A stretch of 64,000 nt of DNA from Shewanella inventionis (GTDB lineage Bacteria; Pseudomonadota; Gammaproteobacteria; Enterobacterales; Shewanellaceae). Of this stretch, positions 26,070 to 34,535 are shown in pieces (the first letter of the stretch is position 1; the number at the start of each line of letters is the position of its first letter). A program made the translations under genes and the position numbers. The notes beneath the pieces are model-generated. The model was given only the letters and a program-made list of their open reading frames with translations. It did no database searches and was not told where the DNA came from. Location of the stretch: assembly GCF_014641855.1 (NCBI RefSeq), contig NZ_BMII01000007.1:1-64000 (forward strand), written 5' to 3'.

Positions 26070-28220
26070 ATGAGTTACCAACCTTTATTACTCAATTTTG
26101 AAGAAGCAGCGCAGCTCAGACAGTCGCTCAATACCGACACCCTTTTGGGCAAAGCCCTATCGCGTGACATTGCCCAAACAGACAACTATATGGCTACGGT
26201 AGGCATTGAAGTGCCAGGACACGGTGAAGGTGGCGGTTACGAGCATAACCGCCATAAGCAAAATTACATTCACATGGATTTAGCTGGCCGGTTATTTTTA
26301 ATTACTCAAGAAGATAAATACCGCAATTACATTGTGAATATGTTAACCGCCTACGCCACTGTGTACCCAACACTTGAAAGCAATGTCAGCCGTGACAGTA
26401 ATCCACCGGGTAAGCTCTTTCACCAAACACTCAATGAAAACATGTGGATGCTCTATGCATCGTGCGCGTATAGCTGTATTTATCACACCTTAGATGAATC
26501 TCAAAAACGTCATATTGAAGACAACTTACTTAAACAAATGATTGATATGTTTGTTGTTACCTATGCGCATGATTTTGATATTATTCATAATCATGGCTTG
26601 TGGGCAGTGGCTGCCGTAGGTATTTGTGGTTATGCGATAAACGATCAAGCATCAGTGGACAAAGCACTGTTTGGCCTTAAGTTAGATAAAATCAGTGGCG
26701 GATTTTTAGCGCAGTTAGATCAATTGTTCTCGCCAGACGGCTATTACATGGAAGGGCCTTATTATCACCGCTTTTCGCTACGGCCTATTTACTTGTTTGC
26801 CGAAGCCATTGAGCGTCGTCAACCAGATATCGGCATTTACCAATTTAACAACTCAGTGATTAAAACCACCTCTTATGCGGTAATGTCGACGGCGTTTCCT
26901 GACGGCACCTTACCAGCACTAAATGATTCATCTAAAACCATCAGCATTAATGATGAAGGTGTGATCATGGCCACCAGCGTGTGTTATCACCGTTATGAGC
27001 AAAATGACACCTTACTGAGTATGGCTAATCATCAGCAAGATGTGTGGGTACATATTTCTGGGTTAACTTTATCTAACGCGGTTAAAGACACCGATAACAT
27101 TAAACCTTTTAGCTGGGGCAGCTTGTTTGTAACAGACGGGCCAGAAGGTGAAAAGGGCGGCGTAGGTATTTTACGTCATCGCGATGCTAAAAATGACGAT
27201 ACCATGGCACTTATCTGGTTTGGCCAACACGGTAGCGATCATCAATATCATTCTGCGCTTGACCACGGCCATTACGATGGTTTGCATTTAAGTGTGTTTA
27301 ACCGTGGCCAAGAAGTATTACACGACTATGGGTTTGGCCGTTGGGTAAACGTTGAGCCTAAATTTGGTGGGCGTTACATTCCTGAAAACAAGTCTTATTG
27401 TAAGCAAACCGTCGCTCACAATACGGTGACTGTTGACCAAAAAACGCAAAACAATTTTGATACCGCCCTTGCTGAATCTAAGTTTGGCCAAAAACACTTT
27501 TTTAAGGCTGATGACTCAAGTTTACAAGGGATGAGCGGCCGTATTGCAGATTATTACGATGGCACACAAATGCAACGAACTGTCATTGTTGCCGATATTG
27601 CTGAATTTGAAAAACCATTGATTATCGATGTGTATCGGATTGTGGCAGATAGACCACATCAATACGATTTACCTGTGCATTATTCTGGGCAAATAATCCG
27701 CACTGACTTTGATTATCAAACCGAGTCAAGGTTAACGCCATTGGGCGCCGACAACGGTTACCAACATTTATGGAATGTTGGCTCAGGTAATGTCAGCGGT
27801 AGCAGCTTACTCAGCTGGCTGCACGGCAATAGCTATTACAGTTTAGTGTCGAGTGCGGCACCAGACAGCAAAGTGATCTTTGCACGTACCGGCGCGAATG
27901 ACCCAGACTTTAATCTTCGCAGCGAACCTGCATTTATTTTACGCCAATCTGGGCAAAACCATGTATTTGCCTCAGTGTTAGAAACACATGGCTATTTTAA
28001 TGAGTCGATCGAAGCCTCTGTTGGCGCGCGAGGCCTGGTTAACAAGGTAGATGTGGTTGGTCACAATGAAATTGCCACTGTGGTTAGTTTTAGCACCACT
28101 AATGGTCATTTCTATACGGTTGCGATTTCAAATCTCAGTGGCGATGCGTTAGAGGCTCATCATACTGTTGAGTTTAATGGTCAAACTTATCAATGGCAGG
28201 GCGCTTTTGCGATAATCTAA
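26070..28220 (+). CDS. PL17 oligoalginate lyase, copy 2 (cytoplasmic)
   Basis: A 716-residue paralogue of copy 1, clearly similar along its entire length and starting one base after the first stop. It closely resembles the Vibrio splendidus-type oligoalginate lyase starting MSYQPLLLNFEEAAQLR. VPGHGEGGGYEHNRHKQNY, IHNHGLWAVAAVGICGY, YYMEGPYYHRFSLRP and the H-S-ALDHGHYDGLH metal/substrate region are intact. No signal peptide. Two copies with diverged sequence may handle M- and G-rich or different-length oligomers, which is inference. Confidence 0.93.
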   Translation: MSYQPLLLNFEEAAQLRQSLNTDTLLGKALSRDIAQTDNYMATVGIEVPGHGEGGGYEHNRHKQNYIHMDLAGRLFLITQEDKYRNYIVNMLTAYATVYPTLESNVSRDSNPPGKLFHQTLNENMWMLYASCAYSCIYHTLDESQKRHIEDNLLKQMIDMFVVTYAHDFDIIHNHGLWAVAAVGICGYAINDQASVDKALFGLKLDKISGGFLAQLDQLFSPDGYYMEGPYYHRFSLRPIYLFAEAIERRQPDIGIYQFNNSVIKTTSYAVMSTAFPDGTLPALNDSSKTISINDEGVIMATSVCYHRYEQNDTLLSMANHQQDVWVHISGLTLSNAVKDTDNIKPFSWGSLFVTDGPEGEKGGVGILRHRDAKNDDTMALIWFGQHGSDHQYHSALDHGHYDGLHLSVFNRGQEVLHDYGFGRWVNVEPKFGGRYIPENKSYCKQTVAHNTVTVDQKTQNNFDTALAESKFGQKHFFKADDSSLQGMSGRIADYYDGTQMQRTVIVADIAEFEKPLIIDVYRIVADRPHQYDLPVHYSGQIIRTDFDYQTESRLTPLGADNGYQHLWNVGSGNVSGSSLLSWLHGNSYYSLVSSAAPDSKVIFARTGANDPDFNLRSEPAFILRQSGQNHVFASVLETHGYFNESIEASVGARGLVNKVDVVGHNEIATVVSFSTTNGHFYTVAISNLSGDALEAHHTVEFNGQTYQWQGAFAII

Positions 28221-28243
28221 AGCCAAACGTTCTGTGAGTGTAT

Positions 28244-28276
28244 AAAAAGGTTGAATATGATGTTCAACCTTTTTTT
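28244..28276 (+). terminator. Terminator of the PL17 operon
   Basis: AAAAAGGTTGAA and TTCAACCTTTTT form a 12-bp stem with a 7-base loop and T-run, 24 bases after the second lyase. Confidence 0.9.
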
Positions 28277-28344
28277 GTTAGCGTGACAACTGACTTTAAA
28301 TATGTGTAAGATTTTATATATAAAAATAAAACGAGAGCAGTAGA

Positions 28345-28749
28345 ATGGCGACAATAGAACAGATCCAGCACTTTTTTGATACAGAGTTTGCTCATTCAAA
28401 TATCGTTATTGAGAGCATCTCACCGCGACAGTCTACTATTCGACGCTCTGTCACTGAGCGAGATCTAAGGCCAGGTGGCACGGTATCGGGTCCTTTTATG
28501 ATGGCACTGATTGATGCTTCTCTTTATGCCACTATTTTTGGCGAACTAGGCTTATTGGTGTCTGCAGTCACCACTAATTTAACTATCAATTTTCTTAATA
28601 AGCCATCGAGTGAGGTGGATGTTATTGCAAAATGCAATTTACTAAAATTAGGGACTACACTGGTTGTGGGCGAAGTGACTTTATATTCTGAAGGTAAGTT
28701 AGAACCTATTGCTCACGCTGTTGGTACTTACTCGATACCAAAGGTGTAA
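28345..28749 (+). CDS. Hotdog-fold thioesterase (PaaI-like)
   Basis: A 134-residue single hotdog domain. RPGGTVSGPFMMALIDASLYATI is the central helix region of PaaI-type thioesterases, and LTINFLNKP is the usual strand. It probably hydrolyses an acyl-CoA; the substrate cannot be deduced. Monocistronic between the lyase terminator and the convergent exonuclease gene. Confidence 0.8.
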   Translation: MATIEQIQHFFDTEFAHSNIVIESISPRQSTIRRSVTERDLRPGGTVSGPFMMALIDASLYATIFGELGLLVSAVTTNLTINFLNKPSSEVDVIAKCNLLKLGTTLVVGEVTLYSEGKLEPIAHAVGTYSIPKV

Positions 28750-28892
28750 ACCATTATTGATTTTTAATTTTTATCGGGTGTAAATTTTTTGTTGGTTTGA
28801 CATACATTGCAAAATAATCAATGAGTTACTGCAATACACACTGTCGCTATTAATCGCTATTATTTCACCTAAGTATTGTGTGCTATATCAGT

Positions 28893-29606
28893 TTACTGAC
28901 TCATTTTGTACAGCTGTGCAAAGCGCATTTTATTTTGCGGTTGTAATTTTTTTTGCTGGGCTAAAAACAACTCAGCAGTCGATACCGCATCAGCTAAGGC
29001 ATTGTGGCTATTGTATTGGGGTAAATTATAACGCTCTCTGGTTGCAGCTAGTGTTAAATCGATGTCTGGGTTATTGACTGACATTGCCATATGTTTTTCG
29101 ATACTTAGCGTGTCTAACCAGAGCAAAGGTAACCTTGATAAGCCAAAATTGCGTAACATGTATTTTTGCAAAAATTGTGCTTCTACCAAGCAGCCATGTG
29201 CTACAAGAATTTTATTTTTTGATGCACTAAATAATGCCTTAATTGCATCATGGATAGCATCTCCTTCGTTTAGCATTTGTGGGGTAATATGGTTAATTAC
29301 CGCTGTTACAGGGTTGATTTGTAATTTTGAGTTAATGTAAAGATGTTTGCACGATGCCAGATCAATTTGTGAGTCAATAATTTCAACCCAGCCAATCGAT
29401 AAAATTAAATCATTATCAACGTCTAATCCCGTGGTTTCAAAGTCTAACACCAGATAGTTAAATGACTCTGCGGTGTCATATAGAGTGGGTACGGTTTCAA
29501 GTAAGTTATCTTGAATAAAGTCAGGCAGTTTATTACTGAGTAAAAATTGCTGACGTTCACGCATTATGCGCATTAAGGGATGAAAGTAATGAATAAATGA
29601 TGTCAT
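28893..29606 (-). CDS. DnaQ-like 3'-5' exonuclease
   Basis: A 237-residue DEDD-type exonuclease. Exo I YLVLDFETTGLDVDND, Exo II region HGCLVEAQFLQKYML and the Exo III YNSHNALADAVSTAELFLAQ segment show the catalytic acidic residues. It is related to the DNA polymerase III epsilon-type exonucleases but is a stand-alone protein with an N-terminal extension. The start overlaps the stop of the upstream cNMP/CBS/DUF294 gene (TAATG), a recurring pair in gammaproteobacteria, so the products may act in one process. Confidence 0.88.
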   Translation of the reverse strand: MTSFIHYFHPLMRIMRERQQFLLSNKLPDFIQDNLLETVPTLYDTAESFNYLVLDFETTGLDVDNDLILSIGWVEIIDSQIDLASCKHLYINSKLQINPVTAVINHITPQMLNEGDAIHDAIKALFSASKNKILVAHGCLVEAQFLQKYMLRNFGLSRLPLLWLDTLSIEKHMAMSVNNPDIDLTLAATRERYNLPQYNSHNALADAVSTAELFLAQQKKLQPQNKMRFAQLYKMSQ

Positions 29607-31471
29607 TAACGGCTCCCAAACCTGACTTTTGCCGCCTCTTGCAAGTCAGCAATAATTCTAAACGCATCTTTTAGATGTTTACGCTCAAAGCTACCAAAAT
29701 GGTCGGGGTTAATGTTGTTATTGGGTTCTTCACCTTGTTTTAAAGCCACTAATTGGTGATTAAACCTAAACGATAAAATAAATTTATACGCGCCAATAAT
29801 ATTTTTATATGAGTCATCACTGAGTATGCCTTTTTCATTAGCGGTTTTAAAACGCTCATCGGTGGCAGATAAATCACACTCAACTGCGAGGCCATAGATA
29901 CGGGCAAGATCAATAATTAAGTTAATCGCGTATTTTTTTACATCGAGAGTTTTTTTGTTTTCACCGGTTTTTTCAAGTACCAGTTTGTTAAAAATCCCTA
30001 AAGGGGGATTAGTGTTTACGGCGTCTTTGACTAAGCTACTTAAAAATTCGCGGTTATTATTAATGTTGCTGTGCAGTGCATTTCTCAGTTCAGTTTCAAA
30101 CTCTGCATTGCCATATATGGTACGAATTTCAAGAAAAACACTAATGTTGAGTAAGCATTCGTATTCTGGGTTTGCTACCCATTTTTTATAATAGGCTTTC
30201 CAAATTGACACAGGTTGGCACCACTTTGACGTGGACCCCATATAATTGCCCGAGCAAAGAGGGTAGTGGCAGCTGGCTAATCCATGAGTAACCAGGTTAG
30301 CTAAATGTTTAAAGTAGATTTTATCGTTGTCTGTGGCATCATCGGCCAGCACGATAGCACAGTCTTGGTCGGATAACATGTGCACTTCATTTCGCGCATG
30401 AGAGCCTGCCACTATCCATGCAAAATCACAGGGCGGTGGGCCTAACTTATCAATGGCGATATGTATCAATCGCCGAGTATAGGCGTCCATAATCATGGTC
30501 ATTACTTTGCCAATGGTTTCTGGTGCAACTTTGCCTTCGACTAACGCTTCAAATATAGCTTGTCGTTCAGGGGTAAAACTGGCTAAAACCGAGGTGCTGC
30601 CTGCATATTTTATTTTATCAATCAAGAATATGGCTTGCATGCGGTGATTTTGCACCAGGTGTGTCGTGGTTAATAAACCAATGACTTTATTGTCTTTAAC
30701 CACAGGTAAGTTACGAATATTATTTTGCATCATTAAGGACGCGGCATGCAAAACAAGATCGTCTGGTTTAATAATGTGTGGCGAGAGGGTCATCACATCT
30801 TCGATGGGACGTTCCACTGAAACGCCATCTGCGATGACTCTTTTGGTCATATCGCGGTCGGTAATTAAGCCAACGATGTGATTGTCTTTATAAATCACAG
30901 CACAAGATGTTCTTAGTACATTACGCATTTCATGAGCGACTTGTTTAATGCTCATGTCAGCAGTAACAATAGCAATACGGCCGGTGGCAATATCACCCAC
31001 ACGGCGTAAAAATAAGCCTTTTTCTTTGTTTGACCAGACAACATCTAAAGCAGACTTTAACCTTACTTGTGCTTGTGAGGCAAAATGCTCAGCAATATGA
31101 GGTGATTGTGTAAATAAGGTTTGCAGTGCGGAGTGTGGAATTAAATAAAGCAGCGTATTTTCAATTGCGGTGGCGTAATACCCTTCGTCTTCATTGACGT
31201 TAGAATCTAAAAACGTAAATCCAAACAGATCTTCCGCACCAAGCCTTGCGCGCAGCACACCATTGGTTTTTCGTTGCTCCATTGAACCTGTACGAACAAT
31301 ATAAAGCGACTTCTCTTTATCTTTTTCTGCCAGGTTAATTTTTTCGCCTTTGCCTAAGTAGCAGATCTTAACGTGACCGCAAAGCTCCCTTAACTCTGTT
31401 TTATCGATTTTATCAAAAGGGTCTATCTGGTTAATAAATGACAATATATTAGGCAGTAAAGATTGCGGCAT
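29606..31471 (-). CDS. cNMP-binding, CBS-pair and DUF294 nucleotidyltransferase-like protein
   Basis: Domains in order: cyclic-nucleotide-binding domain (about 10-125), two CBS domains (about 150-275) and the DUF294 putative nucleotidyltransferase with GSHARNEVHMLSDQDCAIVL, then the DUF294 C-terminal helical domain. A signalling protein that probably senses adenine nucleotides, related to GlnD-like transferases; its target is unknown. The frame is open to an ATG at 31537, but the ATG at 31471 starts the conserved MPQSLLPNILSFI after AGAGG and avoids the repeat element, so it is preferred. Confidence 0.85.
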   Translation of the reverse strand: MPQSLLPNILSFINQIDPFDKIDKTELRELCGHVKICYLGKGEKINLAEKDKEKSLYIVRTGSMEQRKTNGVLRARLGAEDLFGFTFLDSNVNEDEGYYATAIENTLLYLIPHSALQTLFTQSPHIAEHFASQAQVRLKSALDVVWSNKEKGLFLRRVGDIATGRIAIVTADMSIKQVAHEMRNVLRTSCAVIYKDNHIVGLITDRDMTKRVIADGVSVERPIEDVMTLSPHIIKPDDLVLHAASLMMQNNIRNLPVVKDNKVIGLLTTTHLVQNHRMQAIFLIDKIKYAGSTSVLASFTPERQAIFEALVEGKVAPETIGKVMTMIMDAYTRRLIHIAIDKLGPPPCDFAWIVAGSHARNEVHMLSDQDCAIVLADDATDNDKIYFKHLANLVTHGLASCHYPLCSGNYMGSTSKWCQPVSIWKAYYKKWVANPEYECLLNISVFLEIRTIYGNAEFETELRNALHSNINNNREFLSSLVKDAVNTNPPLGIFNKLVLEKTGENKKTLDVKKYAINLIIDLARIYGLAVECDLSATDERFKTANEKGILSDDSYKNIIGAYKFILSFRFNHQLVALKQGEEPNNNINPDHFGSFERKHLKDAFRIIADLQEAAKVRFGSR

Positions 31472-31490
31472 AACATAAAACCTCTGGTAC

Positions 31491-31658
31491 TTAATAACAA
31501 TCAGCACAATAATGTGATCATTCTTACTGGTTAACATCTCTTATAACGTCGTTAGCCATGTTGAAGGTAGAACAACTCGCTCGCTGCAATTTATGCGTTA
31601 TTCTAAGCGATTTTTGCTACGCAATCTCTGAATACGTATTTTATCCTGATTGGTATAA
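31491..31658. repeat. MITE-like dispersed repeat, about 168 bp
   Basis: The ends are imperfect inverted repeats: TTAATAACAATCAG at 31491 and CTGATTGGTATAA ending at 31658, which reads TTATACCAATCAG on the other strand. There is no coding potential. The first 55 bases resemble a second copy at 36197 (shared AATGTGATCATTCTT and CTGGTTAACAT). It lies immediately upstream of the DUF294 gene and may carry its promoter. Confidence 0.6.
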
Positions 31659-31734
31659 CACAAATTATGAACACACAGTTGTCATGCGTGAAGGCAAACA
31701 TTTTTGGTATTAACACATGTTTCTATTAATAAAA

Positions 31735-31754
31735 TACCGACAACATTGTCATAC
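31735..31754. promoter_or_regulatory. Partial copy of the alginate-locus palindrome
   Basis: The right half ATTGTCATAC is identical to that of the operator at 23843-23872, and the inner core GACAAC/ATTGTC is nearly symmetric. It lies 58 bases beyond the stop of the GntR regulator gene, so its target is unclear. Confidence 0.35.
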
Positions 31755-31811
31755 TTAGTCAATTAAAGGCTGTTGTTGTCCTAATAAAACACACGACTAT
31801 AACTTTTATGA

Positions 31812-32531
31812 TTAAGCTGGGTATTTATCTTTAACAGTAAGTAAGTGAGCTGCCGATGCTGCGCGAGCTTTTTCGCTGTTTCCAGACATGATAGCGCTGT
31901 AAATTTTACGATGTTCTTCAATACATGTGCTGCCATCTTCAGACGTGTGATGGATAAAGTTAGCAAACATGGTGGTTAAGATGTTACCAAAGGGCAGGTA
32001 AAATACATTGCCGGTGGCATTAAAAATTAAGCTATGAAACTGGGTGTCAACCGAGGTCCACTTTGCTTGATCAAATACATCAGCTTTGGCAATGTCGCAC
32101 ATTTTTTCAAAGATTTCCGACAGCTGCATTCGTTGCTCTACGGTGGCATGGCGAGCGGCAAGGGCACAGGCTTCAGGTTCTATTGCAATACGTAATCCAA
32201 GAAATTGACAACAAAATTCGTCATTATCAGAAATACCGTCCATCCATTCAATGAGTTGCGAGTCTAAAAAGTTCCAGTAGGCTCGCTCAACCACTTTAGT
32301 ACCAACTTTCGGTTTTGATTTAAGCATGCCTTTTGATGTGAGCAATTTAACGGCTTCTCTAAGTGCCGTGCGACTGACACCAAATTGATCGCAGAGATCG
32401 ATTTCACTCGGAATAACCGAATTTTGAGCAAGTTCGCCAGACAATATCTTTCTCGCAATTTCACGAGCGACTTGTACATGTAAACTTCTCTTTGAGCCCG
32501 CAATCGAATCAAAATCACCGATCATAATCAT
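31812..32531 (-). CDS. GntR family (FadR/FCD) regulator, probably of alginate genes
   Basis: A 239-residue regulator: N-terminal winged helix (about residues 15-80; SVIPSEIDLCDQFGVSRTAL then REAVKLLTSKGML) and C-terminal FCD ligand domain (about 95-230) with conserved metal-binding Asp/His positions (DTQFHSLI, then EEHRKI). Regulators of this type control uronate catabolism (for example ExuR, UxuR and alginate regulators). FadR-like palindromes at 23675 and 23843 fit its class, making repression of kdgF and the lyases likely. Its start may be the second ATG at 32525, which has better spacing from AGAG. Confidence 0.85.
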   Translation of the reverse strand: MIMIGDFDSIAGSKRSLHVQVAREIARKILSGELAQNSVIPSEIDLCDQFGVSRTALREAVKLLTSKGMLKSKPKVGTKVVERAYWNFLDSQLIEWMDGISDNDEFCCQFLGLRIAIEPEACALAARHATVEQRMQLSEIFEKMCDIAKADVFDQAKWTSVDTQFHSLIFNATGNVFYLPFGNILTTMFANFIHHTSEDGSTCIEEHRKIYSAIMSGNSEKARAASAAHLLTVKDKYPA

Positions 32532-33026
32532 CTCTATTTATTATAAATACTATTTAATGACAACTATACACCTAAAGACCAACGATATAAATGCGTAATA
32601 TTTTACTGTCGACTTAACATGGCTATGTTAAATGTATCGATTTAAAAATGAGTCGTGTTTGATGGTGTTGTTTGTATTTTCTTCTATCTTATTAATGGAT
32701 TATATTTTTTAAGTCGTTGTTGTTTGATTTTTGATCCGTCTATCTTTGGCGTTTAAAATCAGTTTTCTGTTTTCTTTCTTGTGTGCCACCTTGTGCTTTT
32801 TGAGCAAAAAAGCACATTACCATGACTGTTTTTTACTATATTATCAGATGCATTTGTATTACTTAATGTGTAATCTACAAGGCTGTAAGGAAATAGATAA
32901 ACCTAAATTGCATTGACATTAATGCCTGTCTTTTAATGACCGAACCGAAGTCGCCTTGACTTCAATAGGCCCTACTGACGTGATTCACTCACTGTGTTTA
33001 TTGTCATTATTGTGTAAGGAAATACT
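32532..33026. other. Intergenic region between GntR and MATE genes
   Basis: Divergent promoter region of 495 bases. I see no convincing gene, terminator or palindrome. A frame at 32731-32916 has no ribosome-binding site and a composition unlike its neighbours. Confidence 0.4.
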
Positions 33027-34391
33027 GTGTTTTTACCTTTAACATCGAACGCTTATATTAAACGCAATATTTCCCTAGGTTGGCCTTTGGCATTAAATGC
33101 CTTGTTAATGCAGTCGATGTTAATGATTGATACGCTGTTAGTTAGCCCGTTAGGGGAGGTGTCATTAGCGGCAATGGGGATAGCCACAACCATAGTGGCA
33201 TTTATTTTGGGTATTCAGATGGCACTGGCTAATGGAACCCAACTGGTTATGAGCCGGGCGGTGGGCTCAGGCAATAGCCAAAAATTAGCAAACAGTTTTT
33301 GGTCTGGCATGTTAATCAATATGCTTGTTGCTGTGTTTTTTTGGGTGATGTTAACAGTTTTAGATGGCGATATTATTCAATGGCTTACTGATAATGCTAA
33401 CCTGTATAATGAAATAGCGGCCTATCTTAATGTTGCAAAGTATTTAGTGTTATTTACTGCAATCACTCAGGTGATAACGGCCATGTTTAATGCACTCGGT
33501 CAAAGCAAAATACCCTTTAAAAGTTATTTAATTGAATTGCCTATTAATGCTTGCGCATCTTATATATTAATTTATGGTGTTTTTGATTGGCATGGGCTTG
33601 GGGTCGTTGGTGCAGCGATAGGCAGTGTGATTGCGATTAGCTTAAGAATGGTCTTTTTAACTGTATGTTTAAAGTATAAACAAGGTTTGGACCTTTCTTT
33701 TAACAGTAAAATGGCATTGTTCATAAATAATATTAAATTGCATTTCGTTGAAATATTTCCAGTCGCTGCTAACGTGACTATGTTGTCAATTGGTGCGACA
33801 GTCTACCAATTATTGTATTCGCAGCTGTCTATTAATGCCTATGCCGCCATTACACTATTAATGCCCTGGATACGAGGAGGTACACAATTTATTACCTCAT
33901 GGGCGCATGCCTCTGCCATCACGATTAGCCAGGCGATTGGTTCTAAAAAGCTCGACAACTTAACTCAAGATGTTGATATAAGTATTATTATGGCAGTGGT
34001 GTTATCTGTATGTTCTTGTGGGCTATTCTGGGGATTAAGTTTTGTTATTGCAGATATTTATCCAGGATTAGACCCTGAAACCTATTTAGCTCTCTCCGCC
34101 ATTGCTCCGCTTTATATATTATTGCCGTTTATCCGCGGCTATAACACAGTACATGGTCATATATTGCGTGCATTAGGCAAAACGACCGCAGTGTTTAAAA
34201 TCAATTTTACCGGGCAATGGTTAATTTCTATTCCGCTATGTGCATTGTTAATACTGTACTTTGATGCTTCACTATTTTGGGCTTTTGCTGTGATGCCATT
34301 TGAAGAAGCGGTTAAAGCATTACCTTTTCGATATCTTGCTAGAAAAACCTTATCAGAATTTGATAGTCAAACCGCTGATAAGCTCATTTAA
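33027..34391 (+). CDS. MATE family multidrug/cation exporter
   Basis: A 454-residue inner-membrane protein with 12 predicted helices in two MATE halves: LGWPLALNALLMQSMLMIDT and LVSPLGEVSLAAMGIATT in the first, then VEIFPVAANVTMLSIGATVY in the second. MATE proteins export organic cations or drugs using sodium or proton gradients; the substrate cannot be predicted. It starts after AAGGAAA at 33015-33021 and has no close operon partner. Confidence 0.9.
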   Translation: MFLPLTSNAYIKRNISLGWPLALNALLMQSMLMIDTLLVSPLGEVSLAAMGIATTIVAFILGIQMALANGTQLVMSRAVGSGNSQKLANSFWSGMLINMLVAVFFWVMLTVLDGDIIQWLTDNANLYNEIAAYLNVAKYLVLFTAITQVITAMFNALGQSKIPFKSYLIELPINACASYILIYGVFDWHGLGVVGAAIGSVIAISLRMVFLTVCLKYKQGLDLSFNSKMALFINNIKLHFVEIFPVAANVTMLSIGATVYQLLYSQLSINAYAAITLLMPWIRGGTQFITSWAHASAITISQAIGSKKLDNLTQDVDISIIMAVVLSVCSCGLFWGLSFVIADIYPGLDPETYLALSAIAPLYILLPFIRGYNTVHGHILRALGKTTAVFKINFTGQWLISIPLCALLILYFDASLFWAFAVMPFEEAVKALPFRYLARKTLSEFDSQTADKLI

Positions 34392-34535
34392 CACGATAGT
34401 AATTAACAACGTTGAGCATAAATATCAAGCAATTGAATTTAATAGTAAGGCCTACAATTCTCAATTATACTAATCCTATTTTGCGTTAGACGCATTACTC
34501 AATCAACCAGCGTCAATGTTTAGGAATACCCATAA

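Noticed and set aside
32731-32916. 61-codon frame in the GntR-MATE gap
   Set aside because: No ribosome-binding site; Phe/Leu/Cys-rich translation typical of random AT-rich DNA.
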